A stretch of DNA of 64,000 nt. It comes from Inia geoffrensis. Taxonomy: Eukaryota > Chordata > Mammalia > Artiodactyla > Iniidae. Below, one piece after another: positions 44,915 to 58,514 of the stretch; positions within the stretch are counted from its first letter, which is position 1; every line of letters begins with the position of its first letter. The stretch spans positions 64,302,408-64,366,407 of the forward strand of contig CM070904.1 of NCBI GenBank assembly GCA_036417435.1. Reading direction: 5' to 3'. The notes beneath the pieces were generated by a model that had not been told where the DNA came from, made no database searches, and was given only the letters and a program-made list of their open reading frames with translations. The position numbers and the translations under genes are program-made.

Positions 44915-47080
44915 TTAGTAATGGCAGAATTAGTAATAAAGGTGATGAATTATGCCAGAAGCTGCATAAAATGTTCTTAATATTTACCATTAATCCCAGG
45001 ACCAATATTGTTATTTGCAAAGATACTATATTTTAGAATGTCTAAAAGCAAGGATATAAAAAACAAAAGCTAATCTCTCTCTTAGTTTACCATTTCTATG
45101 ACTTCACACTTCACTACGAAGAAACCCATAACCATTATTTCCAAGTTGTCCAACTGTTTCTTTTGTGTCATTGCCACTGTCAGTCTTTGGTGTAACTGTT
45201 TTAAAATCGAAGCTTCATTGAATGCGCCATGCATGAAACAAACGGGACCAATGAAATGATGATGATATTTGTATTGATGGGGTAAGGTAGCCCTCCAAAA
45301 TGTGACTGCATAGACTGTATAGCTGAGTTATGGTTGTTTCTATGTGGACAATGGCAGGCAAAGGGTGTGGGTGGGTGTGTAACTGAAGTACATTTGTCTC
45401 AGTGATATTTAATAGATGGAGTTCTGAATTATGTGAACACAATTTATAATGTAGAGCTGTAGCACAGAAATGTATTGGTTAACGAAACAGGATAGAACTT
45501 GTTCTCATCTTTAACCACGGACACCCACTGTGGGCATTAGTTACAGCTTTCTAAAATATTGACTTTCTGATATATAAACTTGACCTACATGTTTGTCTGT
45601 GATGAAGTTGATTCTCTTTGGGGGTAACTTCCAAAAAATGGTGAGGATGCCAAGTATAAGAATAATCCTTGTGTGGCAAGTAGCCAGAACACTCTGTTCC
45701 CCAAGTTCAGTAAAGTCAATGCCAAATTTCATTGCCACAGACTTTATGAATCAGGGAAACAAGTTTTTCTCTGTGTTTGGAAGTTTACATTTCTGAAGCA
45801 TTTCTCTGCCATTTCAACGTTTCCTATGAATGTATCTGGTCTTAGAGGTATCTGTGCTGGAAAGTTTTTTTCACCTCCCTGCAAGTAACTACCTTGTAAC
45901 TACCACATCAGAACAGGAACAAAAGTGGCATGCCATTCTGGCCTCCAGGAGAATTCAGGGCAGAGCAGAAGCCCTAGGTCCAAAGGGAAGGCTGTTCCCA
46001 CTTAGGCAGGCTGGGAACACCTGGGAATCATCATACAGCTGGGTGACCAGCAACCAGGATTAAAAAGGGGACAGAGGGACAGAAGAGAATATGTGCCCCA
46101 TAAACAGTCACGCCCAAGCTCTGACTGTTTAACCTTTGTGTATAAAAGGATACCTGCAATATTCGAGGTTAGAAGTGTTATGCCTTTGAATCAGTCAAGT
46201 ACGAAAAACTTGTGTTTTTCATATGAACACATAGTTTTAATGTCTGTATCATACTTCCAATACTGAAACTGAAGGATAAAACGGATAAAACTATCTTGAT
46301 TTCGTGAGCTGTTTGTTCTAAATACAAATTTTATTTTACAAGTAGTTGTGATTTAAACATATCGCAGAGTTATAGAAAATTAAAGGGGCTGTAATCAGAC
46401 TTCTTAAAAGGTGACTCTTCAGGCAATGGCTCATTCTCTGATTCACCCTTCTTGAAATAACTAAGTATGAGGCCATTTTTCCAAAATGTGAGTTTCTGCA
46501 AAGATGTCTGCTGTTAAAACGGAATGATTCTTATATAAAACCAAGGCAATCGGCCAGCTTCATACTTAAAATATAGAATTGGAATAACATTTCTCATTTT
46601 TTTTTTACAATTTGGAAATATCATTTCCACTGACTATTGAATTTTATAGGCTCAAATATTTTTGCTCCGTAGGAGATTTCTCTCAGATCAGTAATTTTCA
46701 TTTACATTCTACCCAGGCCATCCTTATGCATCTAATTTATATTAAAAACCCATGACATATAATAGGTATGCTTCCCTCTTCTCTTCCCTTTAAGCACTTT
46801 CCTTTCCTTTCCTTTATTTATATTTTTGTTGTAGCTGTTGTTTTTGCTGTGATAGTAGCTGTCATTGCTGAAAGAAACAGCATCTCATTTTCTTTAAAAC
46901 AATTTAAACAATTTTAAGTGAAAATGAAAACTTTGCCTTTGCATTGTGATTACAAAATTTTAATTAAAATGTATTATTGATTCACAGTGTGGGTAATTTT
47001 ATTAAAATATTGCTCAGATATACATATAATTAAAGAGTCAGGTAATTGAGACAGGCTTTAGTTGTAATGGTGCGGGTTTC
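44915..47080. other. Intronic sequence, no element recognised
   Basis: Patch 45880-46140 is GC-raised with 'tataaaa' at 46141; it may be part of an old LTR, but there is not enough to call it. The remainder is AT-rich. Confidence 0.35.
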
Positions 47081-47760
47081 ATAGTGTAACAGACAGCTCC
47101 TTCAGTATGTAATATGCTGCTGCATGAACACTGAGCCTATCTCTTACGGGAGCGTGGGTGTCCTGGGTAGTGTGCTGAACTGGCTCAGCCGTGGCTCTGG
47201 GGTGACTCTGTGCTGCTGTGCGAAGGCAAAGTATAAAGCAGTGGATATTTCTGGTGTTAGCTACTCAGAGAAAGGAGGCCCGCCCTTAGCTCAGATGTCA
47301 GAATATGGGAGGCAGACTTGTCTCTCTGTGGGCCCTTCTCAGTTGGGGCCGGGCTTTGAGAAAGCCGAGAGTATCGCCAGGTGGTCAGGGAAGGGTGACC
47401 TCTGCCAGGGAGAATGGGAGCATTCTCTGCTGGAGAATGGCAAATGGAACGGGATCTTCCAAACTGGCTCTCCAGTGTCTATGTTACTTTCTTTGTCTTG
47501 CCCGTGTTGCTATTCCTGGGCCCTCAGTAAAGTCTGATTTAAATATTGTAGCAAAAACTCAGCCCTTCTAGAATCCATCTTCCGGTTGGGTGTCCACACT
47601 GGTGCCACCACAGCCCAGTGGGACCGTGGTAATAGAAAAGAATGCTTGTCCTTGTGGAGATCCTGCTGCTATTGCTAACATTTGAGGATAAGGGTAGAGC
47701 TTTGGTCTTTCTTCCAGCTATCACTTATCTGACTCAGAAACACAACGTCACTTACCATAA
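47081..47760 (+). other. GC-raised unassigned block with a 137-codon open frame
   Basis: The open frame at 47124-47537 is the longest in the window outside SINE-derived frames. Its predicted product has no recognisable domain, no signal peptide and no splice context, and it begins at an ordinary ATG. The block may be an old LTR ('agtataaagc' at 47231, 'cagtaaagtctga' at 47525). I do not call it a gene. Confidence 0.35.
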
Positions 47761-48520
47761 CATAACTATTTTTGACGCTTGTAATTTAAATGACTTCCAC
47801 TAAATGAAAGGTGGCATATTCACTGAGTTTAAATGTGCAAGTTATAAGCACCTCCCAGGCAAGGACAACTGACAAGGGTTTGAGTTGGGTCTCTGCCATG
47901 TATTACCTGAGAAAACTTGCTTACTTTATCTGAGAACTCAGTTAATACTCCCTTGTGGCTGGTTTTCAGCATGAAATCATATAATGACTTACATGAAAGT
48001 GCTAGACACATAAATAGTACCATTTAGTAAGCAGTAACTGATAACAGCTCTAAGGTATGTAGGCATTTACGTTTTAATTATACCACCTCATACTGTATTT
48101 TTTGGTATGGAAATTTACACACACCCTTCTCAGTGATGGTTTTATTTGCATGGCTTAGAACACAAGGTGGTTATGCATTTTCTAACTAATGGTAAAGCTA
48201 GGATGAAATGGCTTAAGTCTATCAGATAAAAAAATGCCTTTGCAAAGAGTCAACAGCTTCCTGTGTTGTGCCCTTGAATTTCCAGATATGACTGCTTACC
48301 TACTATTCTTTAAAATAAAGAAGTAAAAACTGAGTTCAAAATTTATAAAGTGCAAACTAGAAAAACTAACCCAGCATGTTGACTGTTGGATGAAAGCATA
48401 TAATTAGAGTTCTGCAAATGAGATCCTTTTGGATATTAAGAGGTGACTTCATGGCATCGTCTCTTTATGGTTATAGACAGTGTCTGACTCTAACAATCTG
48501 TCAAGTTAAAAAAAAAATTA
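47761..48520. other. Intronic sequence, no element recognised
   Basis: AT-rich; faint MIR-like wording at 47895-48035. No gene. Confidence 0.35.
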
Positions 48521-48739
48521 GGGCTTCCCTGGTGGCGCAGTGGTTGAGAGTCCACCTGCCGATGCAGGGAACACGGGTTCGTGCCCCTGTCCAGGAAGAT
48601 CCCACGTGCCGCGGAGCGGCTAGGCCCGTGAGCCATGGCCGCTGAGCCTGTGCGTCTGGAGCCTGTGCTCCGCAACGGGAGAGGCCACAACAGTGAGAGG
48701 CCCGCGTACCGCAAAAAAAAACAAACAAACAAAAAAAAA
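48521..48739 (+). mobile_element. CHR-type tRNA-Glu SINE, full length, sense
   Basis: Starts 'gggcttccctggtggcgcag', ends 'gcgtaccgc' followed by A-rich (AAAC)n tail. Target duplication is obscured because it inserted into an A-run (ttaaaaaaaaaatta). Confidence 0.93.
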
Positions 48740-50660
48740 CTAGTTCTCTCCTTTTCCCTTATCATTCTATTGTGCCTGGTGTTTACAACAATGATTTATT
48801 GTGGGATTATTTAAGAAATATATTTTCCCAATAAAACTAACAGTGATTCTTACAGAGGCTTAAAAATTTATCTAAAGTTTTCATTTGTTAACAGCAATAA
48901 ACTATTAAAGTTCAAAATTACTTTCTTTCAAAACTTAAAACTGATGTATTACATTTTCTTCTTCCATATCCTCCTCTCCACATAAAATTCACTTTAAAAC
49001 AATGATCAGGCCATACACGTTGCTTCTTTGATACTGGATTTCCACCTTCATTTTTACCTTTTTTTTTTTTTTTTTTTTAACCTCTTTTCCAGAATCTCTG
49101 TGTAGCATGGTTAGGACTTGTATTTTTCCTACCTGGTTTACAGATATGACCCAGAGAGTTTAACTGACATGACCAAAGTTAAGGAACAAGGCAGAAATTT
49201 CACAGATGCTGAGTCCAGTTCAAAAGCATTAGCGCAGACCTTGAAACAGAATGTTATATTTGCAGAATTCTTAATGAATTTTTTTTAGCTCTGCCAACAT
49301 GAAGCAGGCCATGCACCCCTAAGGAAACTGAGGTCCAGAAAGGTAAAAGGTAATTCATTAACCCCTAAAATTGCTTATACAATTAATCTGTTCTGCTTTC
49401 TTTCTTGGAAACCCTCAGGAAACCCTTTGTGGTAAATCTAAAGAGACATTTATACAGGTTATTTTTCTTTATTATATATTGCAGAATATTTTATAAGTGA
49501 CCTTGACCACTAATTCTTTGTAACATTAAGGATGAGAAGGATTATTGGTTTAGGATTAAGGAAGTACAACATAGTATTTTTGCATCCATAAGATTACTTC
49601 ATGATTCTACTTCTGAGGGTCATTAAGGGCTAGATCCCCACTCCCTTTATTTTTAGCAACCCCAGATCAATATATCATCTTCTGTATCAAACTTCTTATT
49701 CCATATTTGATGAGTTCAGAAAATTTATAATAGCTTTCTACAGTCTCTCCAAAACCCCACCTGGTTAAAATAAGTTTAGCATTAGGTTAAACATGTTATT
49801 GGGAGCGATTTTTATCTTCGAAGGCTAATTCAGCTCAGCGATGGATTAGGGATAGCATATCCCCTTAACCTCAAAAGTAATTTGTTTTTATGTTCTCAGC
49901 TTGGAATCATGCCCTCATATTAATATTTCATACCAACAAGTAAGGGCCTCAATGTGTCCATTTGTTAGACTGGCATAATGCCTGCCACCCATATCTGAAT
50001 ATTGCCCTTAGGAATGAGTAATAATTTTCAGCCTTCTTCAGTTATGTTTTTTGTTTTTGGGTGTTTTTTTTTGTTGTTGTTGTTGTTTTTTTTTGCATTT
50101 GGTCTTTTCTAAATGATGCTTAGACTAGAGTAACATAAGATATATTTCTTTCCTGATCATCACTCATTAGAATAACATGTGCAAATAAATTACTTTGTTC
50201 AGAAAAAAATAACTAGCCCTAAGAAACATCTCCATTACATGAGTTAGACAACATAGGCAATCTAAATAGATTTTAATTATTTAGTATATTCCTCCACTGG
50301 GATATGTTTTACATATAAATGTCGGAAAAATTAGCAGCATACAAAATATCTTGATAAGAAGTACCAAAGGGTGACAATCTTTACTGAATGGTAAAATAAG
50401 ATGGAAAGGAAAAAAAGGCAGCATTATGTTTCTGTATGAAAGACCTCAACATGTTAAATAGTCACCAGTCGAATGGTGGTTCAGTTACCCTGATGCTCTA
50501 GAGCAGAGACTTGTTCCCGTGATTCTAAACACATACAAGAACACTGCAAATCTAAAGTCAGTCCTTGGTCCTCCAAGATCACTGCAAGGGATGTGAAACT
50601 GTATTTTAAAATTTTCATCATCTGAAGAGTTTTCTTGCTATATTTTAAGTTTGGGAGCAG
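48740..50660. other. Intronic sequence with simple T-rich tracts
   Basis: T20 run at 49059-49078 and an interrupted (TTG)n/T tract at 50046-50094. MIR/L2-like wording at 49140-49235. Otherwise unassigned. Confidence 0.45.
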
Positions 50661-50669
50661 AATAGTGAG

Positions 50670-50870
50670 TAGGAATGTACTGACACCTTGGATTCAACTA
50701 TTAGCTTTTTTATTCTGAGGTTATCTGACCTTGGACAAATTACCAGACTTTTTGTGCCTCTGTTTCCTCATCTATAAAATACAAGGATAATAAAGGGTTT
50801 TGTGGGGATAAATATAATAATGGCTATAAAGTGCCTAGTATACTAAATAATAAATATTAGCTTATTATTT
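50670..50870 (+). mobile_element. MIR SINE
   Basis: 'ttatctgaccttggacaaatt', 'gcctctgtttcctcatctata' and 'ataatggctataaagtgccta' are in MIR order. Confidence 0.8.
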
Positions 50871-51039
50871 ATTGCTTTAAGATACTGTAAGTCACTTTCA
50901 TCTATCTGGGAAAAATGCCCTGCCCAGCTAATGCTCACAGTGGAGAACAGAATGTCTTTGAAAGACGTTAACCTAAAAGGCCACTGCCTTCTGCGGAGTC
51001 TACGAGCACCAACCCTTTCCTCCTCAAAAGAGGTATCTG

Positions 51040-51259
51040 GGGGATTCCTTGGTGGTGCAGTGGTTGAGAGTCCGCCTGCCGATGCAGGGGACACGGGTTC
51101 GTGCCCCGGTCTGGGAGGATCCCACATGCCGCGGAGCGGCTGGGCCCGTGAGCCATGGCCACTGAGCCTGCGCGTCCGGAGCCTGTGCTCCGCAATGGGA
51201 GAGGCCACAAAAAGTGAGAGGCCCGCGTACCGCAAAAAAAAAAAAAAAAAAAAAAAAAA
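51040..51259 (+). mobile_element. CHR-type tRNA-Glu SINE, full length, sense
   Basis: Starts 'gggattccttggtggtgcag' and ends in a poly-A of about 26. The target-site duplication aggtatctg is at 51031-51039 and 51260-51268. Confidence 0.94.
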
Positions 51260-51649
51260 AGGTATCTGTTGTTTGTTACTCTGCATTTTCCCTTTCCATC
51301 ATATTTCAAGGAGTTCACCAACCTCATAGTCAGAACAGTTACCTGGATTTATTATGTTTCCTAAATCTATTTTTATGTAAAGCATGGTCACTTTGTCCTA
51401 GTCCAATTTTATTTAGGGATAGCATCAAATTTTGAAACTTTCAGGTGCTCAATAAAATCTTCATAGGTATTTTCAGCTCATTTATTTATAATAAGATGAG
51501 AATGAGGTTTCCTCAGACTTAGTCCCCTATGGCCTAGCCTGTGGGCAACAACGACCTGCCTAAATTGAACTAGCTGTCTTGAAATATATAATCATTAAGT
51601 ACAGGAAGGGAAAACAAGAGATTGTCAATTTACCACCTTATGTAAACGA

Positions 51650-51990
51650 CATTTATTCATTAGCTCATTATTCGTTTAATCAGGAAACATTAATTAAGTA
51701 CCTAATAAAGACCAGGTTCTTTTTACTAGAAGCTGCAAAGACAAGGCAGTTAATTGCCATTGAAGGATTTTCAGTCTGGTGAGCAAAGGTGAGGGTTAGG
51801 AAGAGATCAAATCTGTAAACACCAAAGTGTAACATTTTCGTTTCAGCAGCTACGAGTGAATTAGAGTGGCACCCAAAGGAAAAGTGGAACGATTCCACCT
51901 GGGTGGCTAAGTGTTGGGAAGTGCGTTTATTGTTCATATAACCTTTGGGGAGCCTAGTCTTAAAAGATGAGCAGGATTTGATCAGCTGAA
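51650..51990 (+). mobile_element. LINE-2 fragment
   Basis: 'taattaagtacctaataaaga', 'ccattgaaggattttcagtct' and 'aaatctgtaaacaccaaagtg' follow L2 order; diverged. Confidence 0.55.
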
Positions 51991-52609
51991 GGGGGATGGG
52001 GGAATTCAGGTATTTAAAAGATACAGTCTAATGATGACATGTGAGTAGTGTGATTTTTTCACTGAACAAAGACAGAACAATTACTATTGATGTAGCTGTT
52101 TATGGCATGAACTCAATACATACTACAAGAAAAGAAGATAACTGAAAAATATGACCATTCCTTAGGAGGAAGATGATAATTACAAAATTATCAGTTCAGC
52201 TATATATGATACGCCAAAATAACTCTTCACACTCTGAAGTCAAATCTTTTTCTAATAAAATTGGAATTTACAAAGGGTTCAGCACAAATAAGACACCTCC
52301 TTTTAACTCTCCTTCGTTCCTTCCTTTCTGAATAAGTCAGTCCAAAAGCCATTAGGTGAGGTTAAATAAGGTAGGCATCTACATAAAACTGGGAGCTGGA
52401 ATTGAGTAAAAGTGAGAACATGTATCACTATCATACATGTTAATTGTCTGAACCCTCCATGAGGGCAAGTTTTTTTCAGGCTTCTTACTCCTAATCCACC
52501 TCCCAACCCCCAGGCTAAAAGCAAGTATGGCTCATGGGAAGCATCTGAATGATTATGGTAGGAAATGCTGTAAGTCACACCTACTGTAAGTTTTACTTAT
52601 TTATTTTTA

Positions 52610-52720
52610 TTGTTGAGCTCTTTTCTCTAGAATGTAAGCTTTATAGGGTAAGTATTTTTACTATTCTTTTCGCTGGCTACCACAGAGCCTGGCACACAGC
52701 AAGATCTCAATAAATAATTT
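52610..52720 (+). mobile_element. LINE-2 3' end
   Basis: 'agaatgtaagctttatagggt' and 'agcctggcacacagcaagatc' followed by 'tcaataaataa' are the L2 3' end signature. Confidence 0.75.
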
Positions 52721-55200
52721 TCAAATTTAAAAAATGAAAAGAATGATTTGCACAATACAGATGCATATGAAACACTGTCACTTATTTTAACATCTTGAAG
52801 GCATTAAATTAAATACTTTGTATAATTTCTATTTCTACTTGATTAAATAATTGAAGCATTATAATGAAGCAAAGGTTAGTGACATTTTAGTAAGCATTTT
52901 TTTCTTTGTTCGGAATTTATTGCTGAGTTGCATGGTGAGCAGACTCAGTGTTTTAGGTATATATGTGTTGAAGAATGAAGTTAAAGCTATTAGACAGTAT
53001 AAAAAAAAAGAAAATCTAAAGGTATATAAGAAATATGTAAAGGAAAGAAGTCTAGCCAGAGATAGTGAGAAGAATGTAAAATTTGGGGGGATTTTATGAA
53101 AGTTATTTTAAATAAAATCAAATGTAAAAAGAGCTCAAATAGCATAAGAGATATTTATCTTTTTTTAAAAATACATTTTTGGCTTCTTATAGTATCTTTA
53201 CAGTTTTTCTCAGAGATTGCACATATGACATAAATACAACTGTAATTTTAAAAGAAGTCATAAATTTCAGTTCTGAAAATAATTTTCATGAAAAAACAAA
53301 TATAGCCTAATCATTTTCGGATGGTGTCTGAAACTAATCTCTTCAAAACATATTGTGAAATGGTGGGGAAAAAAACCTATATAAATTAAATATCTTAAAT
53401 TGTATAGAAGCTAGCAAAGTCAAAAGGGAAATTGTATTAGGAGATGGAAGAATTCTGAAATCAAGCCATGATTTAGTGAGAGACCCTTAAGGATGAGAGT
53501 AATAGCTCATTCCTGTTTTTTGTGGCCTTATCTAGCCCCCAATGCCTGAAAAAGAGGAGGTAAATAAATATTTCTGGAAGAAATAAATAAAAAATGAAAG
53601 TTTTCATTTAACAAAGGCACTATTAATAACAATTAAATTATAATTAAAAACGGATGTAGAGATTCAAGCTGAAAAACCATAGAAAACACCAAGCTAATAC
53701 AATTACTTTGCTTGGGAATTTAGAAAAATTTTATTTATTAATTACATGTTCACAGAATTGTTATGAAATGTTTATTATTTTAATATGTCTCCAGAGGTTA
53801 TTTCCTTCAGTCCACTAGATAGGTACAAATATATCTGCTACCTTTTATTTTGTGTTTACATTGTATAAATCTAAGTTAGAATTAGACAAATTATTCTAGG
53901 TCCTAGTTTGGAAGAATTATTCAACGTGTTACGTTCAGTAAGGTTACTCAACTATTTTACAGATATATTGCTATATATTTAATTAGCAGGAAATTTTTGT
54001 TCTAACTTTTAAGGGAAATGTAAAGAGATATTTGTATCATAGTTTAATAATACATAGGCAAATATTTTGTTGCATATATTTACCAGGAAAAAATGCCTGT
54101 GAGAATGGGTTGCTATATAAAGTATGAATGTTATAAAAAGGGCAGAATAAGCATATTTATGAATCATAATTTGTCATTTGTTCAAATTATCAAACCTCTT
54201 ACTCTCAAGTGGGTAACTGTTTATGAATTTGAAATTTGTCTTAAATTTTGGTATTTAATCACCTTCAGTTACATAATTCACCAACTATCCATTGAACAAG
54301 TCTATAAAACACAGGTGTATTTTGCATCTCTATGGCATAGATATTTATATTTTTCATTGGACACCACAAACTATATACACTAAAGATCAATAAACATGAA
54401 TGTTTAATACGGTGCAAATGTTACTGCTTGAGAGAGCTTGGGCTGTACGTACTAACTTTTCATTAGTCATTCTTCAATTAGACAGAAGAGCCTGTCTCAG
54501 CTCATTATTTCTGGGTTTTAATGGTCTCTTTTTAACTTTAGCACAGTTTTCTTTTTTTGTCTTAATATCTTCTCTTCGTTAAAAAAAAAAAAAAAGGAAT
54601 AGAAACTCAATCATATACCTGTTAAAAAGTTGGCTCAATAGAAATGTAATATTCCTTTATTATGATCTCTTAATACAGTTATATAAATGCACATGAAGTA
54701 TAGGCTATTTACCTAATAGATAATAGGTAACAGATTGTAATGACTTTCTGAAGCAACTGAGGGCAAAGCCCTTTTTTTTGTTTTTCATTTTTTTTGTTTT
54801 CTTTTTCATTTGTTTTTCATTTGAGCATTCAATGTTATGAATGCCACGTGAACTGTCTAGAAGAGAAATCCCCAAATACTTTAGTAGTGTTTATCCCTTT
54901 GACCTCTGGAATGAAAATATAGAAAGCTGGGGCTGAAAGGAAACTGTGAGCTCATCCTGCAAGTATGAACATGACAAGAACAAAACTGGGTGGTGGCTAT
55001 GATACCACAGCCAGCCCCTGCAGGTCCAGAAAGCCTACTCTTTGCAGACTCAGTTCCATATTTTTTCTCTATTATAGTATTATCAAGATAGGTTTACAAA
55101 AGTAGACCATTAACTGTTGTTTCTTGTCATGATCAAATAATTTTCAGGTAGAATACTAAATGCTTGGGTAGATGACAATAGTAAATATTGCATGAGTTAA
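52721..55200. other. Very AT-rich intronic sequence, no element recognised
   Basis: Holds a poly-A run at 54581-54595 and an interrupted (TTTTTCATTTG)n pyrimidine stretch at 54770-54824. No ORF of coding character. Confidence 0.4.
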
Positions 55201-55980
55201 CCTTGGCATAGAACATTAAATGCCAGTGGAAGTGTTGGGCATGTGAGACTCCCACTCTCCCGATTTTCCAGTTACTGTGGTAAAACTGTAGTGCTCATTC
55301 CAGGCATCGCCTCAGGACAGCCCCAGGCCCCTCCTCTCTAGCTAAGTCAGTTGGCTGGCAGGCTTAGCCCATGATCCAGAGCTGGGAATCTGACCGGGTG
55401 TGGGAGTTTTAGAGCTGTAAAGCCTTCTATTCGGGGACACAGGATCAAATCACATCTGCTGCTGGTTTGCTCCTGACCTTGAAGATCAAGTAGAGTAACT
55501 GGCCTTCTGCCTTATTCTTCAGCCCTGTGTCCCTTTCCACACTTACCCTACTCCTGCCTTCGTGTCTGAATCCCAGCCTTTGTAACTTGCTTTGCTCTCT
55601 ACTCCTCTAGGCTAGTCTCCCATGGGAGACTTCTGCCACTACCTATTGTCTGGGGCTCTGCTACATGCAGACAAATTGCTCACCTGCCTGCCTGGAGTTC
55701 CTGACACTGTGCTTTACTGCCTGTCCAGTCACCATCTTAACTTCAGTTGGATCTCCTCATGCCAAATGACGTCCAGGATGACCACCTTTGCTTCCAACCA
55801 ACCATGTTTCCTGCATGTTTTGTTCTATCATGGTGCTTCTCCCAGCACCAGAAGCCGCATCTCACACCCTAGAGACTGACATTCCCAGGGAACAGATACA
55901 ATTTCAGGTCTGGCCACTAGCGTCTGCCCCTTTCTTCTGCATGTAACTACATTGCCTGGCTACATCCCAATGGCATTTTC
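55201..55980. other. GC-raised unassigned block
   Basis: About 0.75 kb with clearly higher GC than its flanks and a CT-rich central part. Open frames are short. Could be an old LTR or other repeat that I do not recognise. Confidence 0.35.
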
Positions 55981-57370
55981 AAATACTCTCTTATGCCTTT
56001 AAAAAAAAATAGCATTTATTTGTGAATTCACTAGGAGTATAATATTTTACTTTGAAACTAAGAAGATTATGCTTAAGTGATTTGAAATGGGAGAAATAAC
56101 TAAAAAAAAAAAAATTGCTTAACCAAATCACTATTTTAGTTAAAAACAAATCCAAAACTAGCTCACAGAGATATTTCAATTTCCCAGTTAGCCATAGAAC
56201 TGTAAAATTAATTTAAACCAAACAATTGTTTTTGCAGTGCTTGAAGCATTATGAATGATGTTACAGATAGTTGACTCACTTGCAGGAAATGGGGTTTTGC
56301 CATGCATAAACAGTTTTGAGAACCACATAATTTGGGCTGGATTTAAAATATAACCCATCAGTTTTGAAAGAGGTATGAATTTGGCAAAGTGCGTGTTTCG
56401 AATAGCAACATTCATTCTTCGCATAAAGAGAAATCACGGCTGCACACCAAGTAACTGGTTCTTTTTTTCTTCTTCTTAATTGATGTAAAGAATTCAAATT
56501 CTCTCATGGAATTTTCCCTGTGACTTTACTAACTGTTGGTTTGTTAAACTTTCTTCTCTAACACTATTTGAGGGTAAGAGTGAGGAGTTCTTGAGGCAAA
56601 AGACAAGAAAAATTGCTGCTCCTTTAAGTTCTTTGCAACTTTGCTTGAGTTACATACCCTCTCTGGCTTTCCTTTTCTTTTTCTGTAAAATCATGGGCTT
56701 GAGGATAGTGAGAAGGAAGGAAAGGAAATGTCTGCCAAGTCTAACATCAAGATTTAGGAGTCAGGGAACTTGAAATGGAACCGATTCCTTATTGAGCTCT
56801 GTTCCTTAAAGACAGAAAACAAAAAAACCTGGAACTGTTATTAAAATCAGCCACCCCTTCTTTTTATCTAGTCTTAATGTTTCCCTATCTTTCTCTTAAA
56901 TCTGTTTTTCCTCAACAATGTACCTCATTCCACTTCCCCTCAGAATTCCATCACAGCCACAAAAATATTTGTCATTTTCTTCCCTTTTGGCAAGAGAAGT
57001 ATCAAGGAAAAAAGTGGTGAATCATAGATGTTTAGAGCTAGCAGGGACTGTGAGGACGACCAAAAAAGTATTGTAAACAAGAGATAAGACATGAAAAAGA
57101 GAAAGGAAAGTTTGAAGTGGATTGGTATGACTGGGAAGAACAGAGGCTCTTTCCAACAGAATAATGTACTGTAATCTCTTCCTGCAATTTCTGTTCTCAC
57201 TCTACCTCACTTAATGCCACATCAAATTATATTAATATCTTTAATTTCATAGATAGGGAAGAAAGCAGGAGCAGTCACATACTGAGAAACCAAAAGAGGT
57301 TTCAAAGATTGCTGCTCTGGAAACTTCTCTGGAAGCTGGCCTAACATGGGGGAAAAAAATTGGTGGGCCT
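55981..57370. other. Intronic sequence, no element recognised
   Basis: AT-rich, with A-runs near 56000 and 56101. Nothing supported. Confidence 0.4.
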
Positions 57371-57374
57371 TAGG

Positions 57375-57540
57375 TCAAAAGCCTTGAACTTTGGGCTTTG
57401 GGCTCTGGACCCAACTTGGCCATTTGTATGAGTTTTCCTGAAACTTTAGCCAAGGCACTTAACCTAATTTCAGTTATTTCTATAAAATAGAGGGAATATA
57501 ACCTGTTTTTTTCCTTACAGAGTTCTATTAACTTAGATGA
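57375..57540 (+). mobile_element. MIR SINE fragment
   Basis: 'gggctctggacccaacttggc', 'aaggcacttaacctaatttca' and 'ataaaatagagggaatataac' are in MIR order. Confidence 0.65.
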
Positions 57541-57744
57541 GGAAGATTTCTAGGGAGAGAATTTTATAAACTACAAAACACTCTTGCATAAAGTACTTCA
57601 ATTATTTATTTTTCCTGGGGTGGACTTGCCCAGTCCTCACTCAGGTAGCATGATTTTATTTAAAAGACAGTCTTTTCTAGAATTTTCTGCAAGTTCCTGA
57701 TTAAATGAATGAAAAAAATAACTTCATATATTTATATTACCAAT

Positions 57745-57910
57745 GTCAGGTTCTTACCACATAGGAGTTGCTATTTTCATTTCACAATTGAAGCAATAGC
57801 ACCTAACAAGGTTAAGTCACCTGACCAAGGTCATAGAGCTCCTAAGTGGCTAAGAAATGATTCCAATCTGCCTAATTCCTAAGTCTATGATTCTTCCACT
57901 AGAATGCTGT
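57745..57910 (+). mobile_element. Mammal-wide MIR/L2-associated repeat fragment
   Basis: 'ggttaagtcacctgaccaagg', 'tcatagagctcctaagtggct' and 'ttcctaagtctatgattcttc' give the usual tail order. Confidence 0.65.
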
Positions 57911-58465
57911 GCCCTATGGTTCCAAGGAATACTGAGACAAATCCCTATGCTGCAATACATACACAGGTCAAATGTGCTTTAGTGATTTGCAACATTTTCC
58001 ACAGAAATTTTTTCTATAGCATCTCTAGAGCATGACACTCATTGGATATTCTCTTCTCCCATCATTTTTACTGATTTATTTGGTGCTGACTCAGATCCTC
58101 TATAAGCACTGAGTGGAATCAAATTTGGGAACTGACCAGAACAAAAGGCAGAGACATTTTTAAAAAGATGGGGTAGATTTGAGCAAAATTGTCAAGAAGG
58201 TGAGCATGTGTTTATTCTTGCCCAGGGCTCAGTCTGCATCTTTTCTTTCTTTTAGTCCTTTTTCCCTTTTGATCTTTCTGTCAGAACTAATTCTCAGGAG
58301 GCATCTGTTTTTAATTGTTTATATCTTAGTGGGAAGAAATGTGGTTGTCAAGCAGCCCTGCCCTGGGAATATTCATTATAATTCATTATCTATAATCTAG
58401 TGAAAAAATTTGTTTCTGGATAGAAGAATATCATGAATCAAAGAAGTGGGAGAGGGCTTTGGAGT

Positions 58466-58466
<1 letters not shown>

Positions 58467-58500
<34 letters not shown>
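58467..58500. repeat. (GT)17 microsatellite
   Basis: Uninterrupted GT tract, directly followed by 'ttattgattgattgatt'. Confidence 0.97.
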
Positions 58501-58502
<2 letters not shown>

Positions 58503-58514
58503 ATTGATTGATTG

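Noticed and set aside
47124..47537. 137-codon frame as a novel gene
   Set aside because: No recognisable motif and the surrounding block may be an old LTR; kept only as a finding to check.
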